Assembly: GCA_937891475.1 (NCBI GenBank)
Contig: CALATC010000180.1
Location: 1-5,139 of the forward strand
DNA from: an uncultured Granulicatella sp.
GTDB taxonomy: Bacteria > Bacillota > Bacilli > Lactobacillales > Aerococcaceae
Direction: 5' to 3'
Length of the DNA: 5,139 nt
The translations under genes were made by a program, and so were the position numbers. The notes beneath the pieces were generated by a model. The model saw only the letters and a program-made list of their open reading frames with translations. It was not told the DNA's origin and ran no database searches. Position 1 is the first letter of the stretch, and every line of letters starts with the position of its first letter. This document shows, piece after piece, positions 1 to 5,139 of the stretch.

Positions 1-510
1 GATAAATATTTTACAAAAGAATTAGACACTCACTTCATTACAGAAGATATTAAAGATGTACGCAAAATCGATTTCGGAGAAGGAATGAAGAATGTCTATG
101 GATTAACTGAAAATACAGAAGTATTAGAATTCAGCAATCCAAAAGTTTCTCAAGAAGTAGAAGGTATTGTAATGCCAGCAAATGCTGAAGGAAAAGAATT
201 TGGTGAAATTCATTTAGCAGCTAATCCTTATGGAAAAGGTCGTGGGGTATATCTTGCAGGTCTACCTTATAGCCCAGAAAACACAAGGTTATTACTTCGC
301 GCATTATATTATGCAGCTGCTAAAGAACAAGAATTCAAAAAATGGTATTCTTCTAATTTATCTGTTGAAGTTCATGCATATCCTGAAAAAGGCTTATATG
401 CAATTGTTAACAATACAAATGAAGCACAAGAAACTGAAGTTTATGATGGCAATGGAAATCATGAAACAGTCATCATGAAACCAAGTGAAATTAGATGGGA
501 GCATATGTGA
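1..510 (+). CDS. gnpA: 1,3-beta-galactosyl-N-acetylhexosamine phosphorylase (GH112), C-terminal part
   Basis: The open frame enters from the left edge and runs 169 codons to TGA at 508-510. An internal ATG at 85 is not a plausible start because the frame is open and coding-like upstream of it. By family knowledge this enzyme works in the cytoplasm and phosphorolyses lacto-N-biose or galacto-N-biose to galactose-1-phosphate plus the N-acetylhexosamine, salvaging host mucin and milk glycans. Full-length proteins have roughly 700 or more residues, so only about the last quarter is present and the catalytic barrel lies outside the window. Recognition rests on the C-terminal signature I recall for GH112: GRGVYLAGLPYSPENTRLL, then WYSSNLSVEVHAYPEKGLYA, then a VVNNT-like stretch (IVNNTNEAQETEVYDGNG) and a short E-x-RW ending. 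The last part alternates beta-strand-like segments, as in the family's C-terminal beta-sandwich. The next gene starts on the last base of its stop codon. The assignment is from memory of the family, not from an alignment. Confidence 0.82.
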   Translation, partial: DKYFTKELDTHFITEDIKDVRKIDFGEGMKNVYGLTENTEVLEFSNPKVSQEVEGIVMPANAEGKEFGEIHLAANPYGKGRGVYLAGLPYSPENTRLLLRALYYAAAKEQEFKKWYSSNLSVEVHAYPEKGLYAIVNNTNEAQETEVYDGNGNHETVIMKPSEIRWEHM

Positions 511-683
511 TGAATCCAAAAGTTAGAATATGGATACGAGTAGTCTTAATGGTGATCTTCTTAATTGTCTTAGTAAAAGGTCATCAAATGGTTGGAAAAC
601 CAGGAGTTGCCACAATGTTAGTAGCTCTAGTAGGCTTGTTAGCTATATTATGGGATTATAACCGTCCATATAGCAACTCGTAA
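510..683 (+). CDS. Small two-helix membrane protein, DUF6903-like
   Basis: This 57-residue protein starts at the ATG whose A is the last base of the upstream TGA (TGATG), so translation is probably coupled. The sequence GGGAG at 497-501 lies 8 nt upstream and serves as ribosome binding site. An in-frame ATG at 495 would add five residues but has no comparable site, so I prefer 510. Residues about 7-24 (IWIRVVLMVIFLIVLVKG) and 33-48 form two hydrophobic helices joined by a short HQMVGKPG turn. The tail is WDYNRPYSNS. Two helices, a Gly-rich turn and a YNR-x-Y tail match what I remember of the DUF6903 family in Firmicutes, which I recall beside GH112 phosphorylase genes. No biochemical function is known to me. 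The coupling suggests an accessory role at the membrane in galacto-N-biose or lacto-N-biose use, which is inference. That it is a real gene is well supported; the family name is less certain. Confidence 0.72.
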   Translation: MNPKVRIWIRVVLMVIFLIVLVKGHQMVGKPGVATMLVALVGLLAILWDYNRPYSNS

Positions 684-708
684 AAAAGAGAATAAAAGAA
701 TATAGAGG

Positions 709-742
709 AAAAGGACAAGGACAACGATTCTTGTCCTTTTTT
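709..742 (+). terminator. Intrinsic terminator of the phosphorylase operon
   Basis: AAAAGGACAAG (709-719) pairs perfectly over 11 bp with CTTGTCCTTTT (730-740) around a 10-nt loop, and a T-run ends at 742. A second register, AAGGACAA (717-724) with TTGTCCTT (731-738), has a 6-nt loop and leaves a longer free U-tract. It arises because AAGGACAA is tandemly repeated in the left arm. The hairpin starts 25 nt after the stop codon of the small membrane protein and marks the end of that transcript. Confidence 0.85.
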
Positions 743-773
743 GTATAGATAGACGTAAAACAGTGAGAACCGT

Positions 774-839
774 AGAGGAAAATACTTTTGGAAGTAGCAA
801 AAACATGAGACAGCAGGGCTGCTGCGACCTTGCAACTTT
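774..839. repeat. Modular inverted-repeat unit 1, lacking middle hairpins and a clear right end
   Basis: The left end AGAGGAAAATACTTTT (774-789) is identical to 984-999 of the complete unit, and GAAGTAGCA (791-799) is identical to 1002-1010. The unit then jumps directly to the third domain: ATGAGAC at 805-811 matches 1083-1089, and GGGCTGCT at 816-823 matches 1095-1102. Bases 791-800 can pair with 830-839 (one A-A mismatch, one G-U), enclosing the near-palindrome CAGCAGGGCTGCTG (811-824). The two middle hairpins of the complete unit are absent. A clear right terminal repeat is missing as well; the AT-rich sequence to about 860 may be its decayed remnant. Confidence 0.65.
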
Positions 840-886
840 GTTATTAACGATTTTTAGTAAATATACGTAAAAAATTATATATCGAT

Positions 887-957
887 GAGGAAAGAAATTT
901 TTCACCGTAGCAAAAGTAAAACAATCCATTGGAAAATGGATTGGAAGTTAACTTCCA
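887..957. repeat. Modular inverted-repeat unit 2, diverged, lacking third domain and right end
   Basis: GAGGAAA (887-893) and GTAGCA (907-912) align with the left end of the complete unit. Counting from GTAGCA through the left arm of the first hairpin, 18 of 23 positions match 1005-1027. A 9-bp perfect hairpin follows: CAATCCATT (922-930) with AATGGATTG (935-943), closed by a GGAA loop of GNRA type. Next comes the perfect 16-bp palindrome TGGAAGTTAACTTCCA (942-957), in the place of the second hairpin of the complete unit. The third domain and the right terminal repeat are not seen. The similarity is clear but weaker than between units 1 and 3. Confidence 0.55.
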
Positions 958-983
958 GTATTTACATTAAAAGATGGTAAAAG

Positions 984-1134
984 AGAGGAAAATACTTTTT
1001 TGAAGTAGCAGAAATAAAATTAGCCATACTTCGATGGCTGATTTTATAAGGAAAATTCGAGACCGAGGCTCGAATTTTAGGTATGAGACCGCAAGGGCTG
1101 CTACCGTCCTTGCTACATCAGAAAAGTATTTTCC
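984..1134. repeat. Complete modular inverted-repeat element with three internal hairpins (BOX/MITE-like)
   Basis: The ends are perfect 13-bp inverted repeats: GGAAAATACTTTT (987-999) and AAAAGTATTTTCC (1122-1134). Pairing continues inward over 1000-1003 with 1118-1121 (one G-U), skips one A-A mismatch, and resumes with GTAGCA (1005-1010) against TGCTAC (1111-1116). Inside are three hairpins. Hairpin 1 is 1016-1027 with 1034-1045, 12 bp with one G-U and loop ACTTCG. Hairpin 2 is AAAATTCGAG (1052-1061) with CTCGAATTTT (1069-1078), a perfect 10 bp. Hairpin 3 is GCAAGG (1091-1096) with CCTTGC (1108-1113), loop 11 nt. It encodes no protein. It resembles BOX-type or MITE-type elements mobilised in trans, but I do not recognise the family, and a structured RNA cannot be excluded. 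It ends 16 bp before the efflux promoter -35 box. Confidence 0.75.
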
Positions 1135-1145
1135 GAACGATATAA

Positions 1146-1162
1146 GTAGGTTGACTACCTAC
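1146..1162. promoter_or_regulatory. Probable MarR operator over the -35 box
   Basis: GTAGGTTGACTACCTAC is a perfect inverted repeat with 6-bp arms and a 5-bp centre (TGACT). It spans the whole -35 hexamer, so a bound dimer would block RNA polymerase. ACCT is repeated at 1161-1164, giving a possible second half-site. Size, symmetry and position fit a winged-helix MarR dimer, and the only regulator nearby is the MarR gene 48 bp downstream. Binding itself is inferred. Confidence 0.68.
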
Positions 1163-1179
1163 CTATTCTCTGTTACACT
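1151..1179 (+). promoter_or_regulatory. Sigma-A type promoter of the marR-ABC-ABC operon
   Basis: The -35 box is TTGACT (1151-1156, 5 of 6 consensus). A 17-nt spacer follows, then the -10 box TACACT (1174-1179, 4 of 6), preceded by the extended -10 dinucleotide TG at 1171-1172. Transcription should start near 1185-1187, leaving a leader of about 25 nt before the ATG at 1211. The short leader leaves no room for a riboswitch or attenuator, so control is most likely by repressor binding. Confidence 0.78.
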
Positions 1180-1210
1180 TTAATAAAGCAAATCAAAAAG
1201 GAGAGACTAC

Positions 1211-1687
1211 ATGACAAACAAACAAACTTTTGATGATATTCTCAAGCTCTTTATAAGAATTGAGCACATTAATATTTTTCGAAGTGTCGCACCCAATCTT
1301 ACGATAAAAGAAAATAATGTTTTACTGTTATTGCATTTTTGTGAATCAGAACGTGGTGAAACACTAACTATAAAAGATATTAGTAAAATATTTGAAATAA
1401 AATCTTCAACAGCTATCCAATTTGTCAATTCCTTAGAAAAGCATGGGTATATCGTTCGAATGAATGACCCAAATGACAAGCGAGTAACACTAGTAACCTT
1501 GACTGATTTAGGAAGAGAAGTTGGGGAAATCATTACCAAAAAAAATAATGAATTAGTTCAAAAAATATTAGAAACTCAAGAAAAAGAAGAATTGGAACAA
1601 GCTTTCCAAGTTATCCATAAAATGATTAATACGATTGAAAGTATTCCAATCGAAACACTCTCATATAGAAAGGAAGAAACTAAATGA
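1211..1687 (+). CDS. MarR-family winged-helix transcriptional regulator
   Basis: This 158-residue protein has the usual length of a MarR repressor, a cytoplasmic dimer that releases DNA when a small ligand binds. The start is fixed by AAGGAG at 1198-1203, 7 nt before the ATG. Residues 1-30 and about 105-150 are helical and should form the dimer interface. The helix-turn-helix covers about 52-77 (LTIKDISKIFEIKSSTAIQF and on), with the recognition helix near 64-77. The wing carries the family hallmark DPNDKR (86-91), followed by VTLVTLTDLG. The region around residues 40-50 has one Cys (Cys44); there is no cluster suggesting a metal or redox sensor. Its TGA overlaps the start of the first transporter gene (ATGA), so regulator and exporter are co-translated. 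The inverted repeat over its own promoter implies autorepression and local control of the two ABC genes. The ligand cannot be told from the sequence; substrates of the exporter are the natural guess. Confidence 0.94.
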   Translation: MTNKQTFDDILKLFIRIEHINIFRSVAPNLTIKENNVLLLLHFCESERGETLTIKDISKIFEIKSSTAIQFVNSLEKHGYIVRMNDPNDKRVTLVTLTDLGREVGEIITKKNNELVQKILETQEKEELEQAFQVIHKMINTIESIPIETLSYRKEETK

Positions 1688-3420
1688 AACAAATCATGAA
1701 TCATGTTCGTAGATACCGAGCATTATTAGCGGGAATTGTTGTTTTAACAATCTTACAAGTTGGTTCGAGTTTATTATCTCCAACCATTTTAGCTTCATTA
1801 GTAAGCAATGGGATTTTAAAACAAAACCAAGCAGTGATTTTACAACAAGGGGGATTAATGTTACTAACTTCGACTTTAGATTTAGTGTTATCAATTTTAG
1901 TCGTTCGTTTTATCGGGAAATTCTCTGCTGGATTATCAAAAGATTTACGTTTGAGTATGTTTACAAAAATTCAACATTTCTCAACACAAGATTTCCAAAA
2001 ATTAGGAACATCTTCGTATATTAACCGTACAACAAGAGATATTCAAAGTTTAGCTCAAACACTAGGATTCTCAATGAGTATGGTATTAATGGCTCCATTA
2101 TTGTTAGTGGGATCTATTATCTTATCTGTTCGTATGAACTTTACATTGTCATTAGTATTATTAGGATCCATTCCATTTTTAGGAATTGCAGTCGCATTAT
2201 TAGTAAAAACAGTTTCAAAAGACTTTACAATTATGCGTCAAATGACGGATACACTAACACAAATTATTCGTGATTCATTAACAGGGATTCGTGTGATTCG
2301 TGCGTTTAATAAGAGTGAGTATGAAGTAGAACGCTTTGACAAAGTTAATGAGAAATATCGTGAATTAATTTTCAGGATGAATATTAAATTCAGTTTAATT
2401 ATGCCACTAATGATGATTACAATTAATTTTGCAAATTTAGCGGTTGTCCTTGTGGGGGCTCATTTAATTCAAGCCTCTCAATTAGAAGTGGGAGCTTTAA
2501 TGGCAGTTATTCAATATTCTGTTTTAGTGTTAGTCGCTTTATTAATGCTATCGTTTATCTTCATTATGATTCCTCAAGGTCTTGTAGCTGCCAAAAGGGT
2601 CAATGAAGTATTAGAACAAGAAAATATTCAAACCTTTGTGAGTGAAGATTATGGCTTAGAAAAAATTGATACAGTGGAATTTAAAGATGTTTCTTTCAAA
2701 TATGAAGGAGCAGAAAAAGCAATGTTAAACCATGTCGACTTCACGGCAAAAGTTGGAGAGAAAATTGCGATTATTGGTTCGACTGGTGCAGGTAAATCTA
2801 CTCTAGTGAATTTATTAATGCGATTCTTAGATATAACTTCTGGAGAGTTGTTAATGAATGGTGTAAATATTAAAGAATTTACAGAAAAAGAACTACGCGA
2901 GCAAATCGCATTTGTACCTCAAAATCGTATGTTATTTGAAGGAAGTATTCGAGATAACTTAAGATTCGGAAATGAACATGCAACAGATGAAGAAATGATT
3001 CAAGCGTTAAAACAAGCAGAAGCGTGGGAATTTGTTTCTAGCTTAGAAGAAGGATTAGATGCACACGTAGAGCAAAAAGGAGATAATTTCTCTGGAGGAC
3101 AAAAACAAAGATTGTCAATTGCTCGTGCATTAGTAAAACAGGCTTCGATTTATGTTTATGATGATAGCTTCTCTGCATTAGATGCGAAAACAGAAGCTAA
3201 ACTTCGTGCGAATTTAGCAGAAATTAATCAACAATCGATTGTTTTTGTAGTTGCACAAAGAATTTCATCCGTAACAGATGCTACAAAAATTATTGTATTA
3301 CATGAAGGAAATGTTGTTGGAATTGGAACTCATGGTGAATTGAAAGAAAGTAACCAAATTTATCAAGAAATTATGAATTCTCAATCAAGTTTAGAAGAAA
3401 TGGAGGATACTCATGAATAA
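1684..3420 (+). CDS. ABC half-transporter, degenerate-site subunit of a heterodimeric multidrug-type exporter
   Basis: This 578-residue type IV exporter half has six membrane helices (about 13-36, 56-77, 129-150, 153-173, 237-260, 268-298) followed by a nucleotide-binding domain (about 325-570). The coupling-helix stretch GIRVIRAFN is at 201-209. Visible motifs are Walker A GSTGAGKST (365-373), Q-loop Gln413, signature FSGGQKQR (469-476) and Walker B ending Asp493. The residue after Walker B is Asp494 instead of the catalytic Glu, and the H-loop position is Gln525 (VAQRISS) instead of His. These two changes mark the subunit that supplies the non-hydrolytic ATP site in heterodimers such as LmrC, BmrC and TM287, so it should not work as a homodimer. 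The start overlaps the MarR stop (ATGA), with AAGGA at 1670-1674 nine nt upstream. The last 8 nt overlap the partner gene. Likely role: ATP-driven export of drugs or other amphipathic compounds across the cell membrane. Substrate range is unknown; EfrA- or LmrC-like is the closest description I can give. Confidence 0.93.
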   Translation: MKQIMNHVRRYRALLAGIVVLTILQVGSSLLSPTILASLVSNGILKQNQAVILQQGGLMLLTSTLDLVLSILVVRFIGKFSAGLSKDLRLSMFTKIQHFSTQDFQKLGTSSYINRTTRDIQSLAQTLGFSMSMVLMAPLLLVGSIILSVRMNFTLSLVLLGSIPFLGIAVALLVKTVSKDFTIMRQMTDTLTQIIRDSLTGIRVIRAFNKSEYEVERFDKVNEKYRELIFRMNIKFSLIMPLMMITINFANLAVVLVGAHLIQASQLEVGALMAVIQYSVLVLVALLMLSFIFIMIPQGLVAAKRVNEVLEQENIQTFVSEDYGLEKIDTVEFKDVSFKYEGAEKAMLNHVDFTAKVGEKIAIIGSTGAGKSTLVNLLMRFLDITSGELLMNGVNIKEFTEKELREQIAFVPQNRMLFEGSIRDNLRFGNEHATDEEMIQALKQAEAWEFVSSLEEGLDAHVEQKGDNFSGGQKQRLSIARALVKQASIYVYDDSFSALDAKTEAKLRANLAEINQQSIVFVVAQRISSVTDATKIIVLHEGNVVGIGTHGELKESNQIYQEIMNSQSSLEEMEDTHE

Positions 3421-5139
3421 AACTGTCTTAAAACGATTATTAAGTTATTTAAAACCTGATCGAGTGATTGTGACGATTGTACTAGTAGTATCCCTTATTT
3501 CAGTTATTTTAGATGTACAATTACCTAAAATTTTAGGGGATGCAACAACGTTAATTAGTGAAAGTTATATTGCTTCTAATTATACATCTGTTGATTTAGA
3601 AGGAGTTTTTGCGATTGCGAAAACTTTAGCGATTTTATATATTTTAGCAGCGGGATTAAATTTTTTAGGAAAATATTTTATGTCTCGTGTTGCTAGTGAT
3701 ATCATTTATCGATTACAAAAAGAAATTGATGAAAAATTCACACGACTACCAGTTCGTTATTTTGATGAACAATCAAGAGGGGATTTATTAAGTCGTGCAA
3801 CAAATGATATTCAAACAATTGATGATTCTTTCTCACAAGTATCGAATCAAATTTTTACAACAGTTCTTACATTCTTTGGGATTATTATTATGATGTTCAC
3901 GGTTAATATTCCATTGGCGATTATTGGTTTTTTAGGAATTCCTCTTTCTCTATTTATTATTGGATTAATTGGAAAGAAATCTTCAACAGCATTTGCGAAT
4001 CGTCAAGAAACTACGGGACGTTTAAATGGTTATATTGAAGAATATTATGCTGGACATGAGATTGTAAAAGCGTTCAATTATGAAGACCGTTCGCAAGCGG
4101 AATTTCAAGCGTTAAATGATGAGTTATATGAACATGCTTGGAAAGCACAATTTTTTTCAGGATTGATGTTCCCAATTTCTCGTTTAATTAATAATATTGT
4201 TTATGTATTTGTAGCGATTGTCGGTGGATTGTTTGCTGCTAGTGGAATGATTACTATCGGTGGAATTCAAGCAATTTTGCAATATATGAGAAATATTAGC
4301 CAACCAATGGGAGATGCAGCGAATATGATTGGATTAACTCAATCTATGTTAGCAGCAGCAGAGCGAATTTTTGAATTATTAGATGCAGAAGAAATGGAAG
4401 AAGAAGGCGATAAAGAAGAACTGCCAGCTATCGTTGGAGATGTTCAATTTAAGCATGTTTCATTTGGCTATACTCCAGAAGTAACATTAATGGAAGATTT
4501 GAATATTGATGTTAAAGCAGGAGAAACAGTAGCGATTGTAGGGCCAACAGGTGCAGGTAAAACAACTGTGATTAATTTATTAATGCGCTTCTATGATATT
4601 ACAAGTGGAGCAATTGAAATTGATGGGCATAATATTCAAGACTATAAAGTAGATTCTCTTCGTTCAAAAGTAGGAATGGTATTACAAGATACTTGGTTAT
4701 TTAAAGGAACGATTCGAGAAAATATTCGTTATAGTCGTCCAGATGCAACGGATGAAGAAGTCGTACAAGCAGCAAAACAAGCATTTGCGGATGATTTTAT
4801 TCGTAAATTACCGGATGGATATGATACGTTTATTACGGAAGAAACAGATAATATTTCTGGAGGGCAAAAACAATTATTAACAATTGCTCGTGCTATTTTA
4901 GCTTCACCATCTATTTTCATTTTAGATGAAGCAACTTCGAATGTAGATACAAGAACGGAAATGCAAATTCAAAAAGCGATGGATCATATTATGGAACATA
5001 AGACTTCTTTTGTAATTGCGCACCGTTTATCAACGATCCGTAATGCGGATAAGATTTTAGTAATGCAAAAAGGAAATGTAATTGAGCAAGGGACTCATGA
5101 AGAATTGTTGGCAAAACAAGGATTTTATGCTGGTTTATA
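3413..5139 (+). CDS. ABC half-transporter, catalytic-site subunit of the heterodimeric exporter (3' end cut)
   Basis: The ATG at 3413 lies inside the end of the previous gene (8-nt overlap), with a strong GGAGG at 3402-3406 six nt upstream. The frame stays open for 575 codons to the window edge. It reaches the GTHEELLAKQGFYAGL tail that normally lies near the C-terminus, so probably few residues are missing. Six membrane helices precede an ATPase domain (about 340-575). The external loop after helix 1 (about 43-70) is longer than in the partner subunit. Family stretches include RATNDIQ (128-134) and GHEIVKAFNYE (214-224). Walker A is GPTGAGKTT (377-385), Q-loop Gln425, signature NISGGQKQL (480-488), Walker B plus catalytic Glu LDE (504-506), and H-loop His537 (IAHRLST). 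This is the canonical, hydrolysing subunit, comparable to LmrD, BmrD or TM288. Its signature SGGQ is intact, whereas I recall some partners of degenerate subunits carrying a changed signature such as SQGQ. Together with the previous protein it should form one exporter under MarR control. Confidence 0.93.
   Translation, partial: MNKTVLKRLLSYLKPDRVIVTIVLVVSLISVILDVQLPKILGDATTLISESYIASNYTSVDLEGVFAIAKTLAILYILAAGLNFLGKYFMSRVASDIIYRLQKEIDEKFTRLPVRYFDEQSRGDLLSRATNDIQTIDDSFSQVSNQIFTTVLTFFGIIIMMFTVNIPLAIIGFLGIPLSLFIIGLIGKKSSTAFANRQETTGRLNGYIEEYYAGHEIVKAFNYEDRSQAEFQALNDELYEHAWKAQFFSGLMFPISRLINNIVYVFVAIVGGLFAASGMITIGGIQAILQYMRNISQPMGDAANMIGLTQSMLAAAERIFELLDAEEMEEEGDKEELPAIVGDVQFKHVSFGYTPEVTLMEDLNIDVKAGETVAIVGPTGAGKTTVINLLMRFYDITSGAIEIDGHNIQDYKVDSLRSKVGMVLQDTWLFKGTIRENIRYSRPDATDEEVVQAAKQAFADDFIRKLPDGYDTFITEETDNISGGQKQLLTIARAILASPSIFILDEATSNVDTRTEMQIQKAMDHIMEHKTSFVIAHRLSTIRNADKILVMQKGNVIEQGTHEELLAKQGFYAGL

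Larger units (their letters stand above)
684..1210. other. 527-bp intergenic region: terminator, repeat cluster, promoter
   Basis: There is no convincing gene between the small membrane protein and the MarR gene. From left to right it holds the intrinsic terminator, a cluster of three related inverted-repeat units (about 774-1134), the operator and promoter of the efflux operon (1146-1179), and a leader of about 25 nt with the ribosome binding site AAGGAG at 1198-1203. A 93-codon minus-strand frame at 648-929 crosses the terminator and the repeats, and I regard it as chance. The repeats lie downstream of the terminator and upstream of the efflux promoter, so no promoter I can point to transcribes them in the + direction. 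Confidence 0.85.

Noticed and set aside
85..510. A separate 141-residue protein starting at ATG 85
   Set aside because: The same frame is open to the left edge and reads as coding there, and the protein matches only the C-terminal region of a much longer enzyme family.
495..512. Start of the small membrane protein at ATG 495
   Set aside because: GGGAG at 497-501 would lie inside the gene instead of upstream of it, and the extra residues MGAYV add nothing recognisable. The ATG at 510 has correct spacing and a stop-start overlap.
648..929. 93-codon minus-strand open frame
   Set aside because: It runs through the terminator and two repeat units, lacks a ribosome binding site I can see, and its composition (runs of Leu, Phe, Ile, Val) is what reverse-strand AT-rich sequence gives by chance.
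774..1010. CRISPR array
   Set aside because: The copies are few, diverged and of unequal length and spacing, with structured non-unique sequence between them. No cas genes are present.
1052..1078. Second intrinsic terminator
   Set aside because: The 10-bp stem is perfect, but its right arm ends in TTTT that is consumed by pairing and is followed by AGG, not a U-tract. It fits better as an internal hairpin of the repeat element.
984..1134. T-box or other riboswitch leader for the efflux operon
   Set aside because: There is no T-box consensus (AGGGTGGNACCGCG), and the element lies upstream of the promoter at 1151-1179, so it would not be in the operon's mRNA.
1207..1539. 110-codon minus-strand open frame
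   Set aside because: It lies wholly antisense to the MarR gene, which has clear family motifs, a promoter and a ribosome binding site.
4729..4920. 63-codon minus-strand open frame
   Set aside because: It is antisense to the ATPase domain of the second transporter gene, over the signature region; a coding shadow.

Overview
The window comes from a low-GC Gram-positive bacterium. AT-rich codon use, strong AGGAGG-type ribosome binding sites, a MarR regulator coupled to a two-gene half-transporter exporter, and a GH112 phosphorylase all point to Firmicutes, most likely Lactobacillales. A genus cannot be fixed from the sequence alone. Every gene reads on the + strand.

Positions 1-742 are the tail of a carbohydrate operon. 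It holds the C-terminal part of a GH112 1,3-beta-galactosyl-N-acetylhexosamine (lacto-N-biose/galacto-N-biose) phosphorylase, then a 57-residue two-helix membrane protein (DUF6903-like) translationally coupled to it by a TGATG overlap, then an intrinsic terminator.

Positions 743-1145 contain no convincing gene. They hold a cluster of related modular inverted-repeat units. The last unit (about 987-1134) looks complete: 13-bp perfect terminal inverted repeats that extend to about 24 bp of near-continuous pairing, enclosing three internal hairpins. Two shorter units lie upstream (about 774-839 and 887-957). They share the left end but keep different subsets of the internal hairpins. The layout recalls streptococcal BOX elements or small non-autonomous MITEs, but I do not recognise the family. 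The first internal hairpin shows compensatory base changes between two units, so its folding seems to be conserved. This is the least explained part of the window.

Positions 1146-5139 are a drug-efflux type operon. A promoter (TTGACT, 17 nt, extended -10 TGtTACACT) has a perfect inverted repeat, GTAGGT-N5-ACCTAC, over its -35 box, a good candidate operator for the MarR-family repressor encoded just downstream. The marR-like gene overlaps the first ABC half-transporter gene by 4 nt, which overlaps the second by 8 nt. The two half-transporters form an asymmetric pair. The first has Asp in place of the Walker B catalytic Glu and Gln in place of the H-loop His. The second has both canonical residues. 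This is the signature of heterodimeric exporters such as LmrCD, BmrCD and TM287/288. The inferred logic is that a ligand releases the MarR repressor, and regulator and exporter are induced together. The second ABC gene runs off the window end, probably only a short way before its stop codon.
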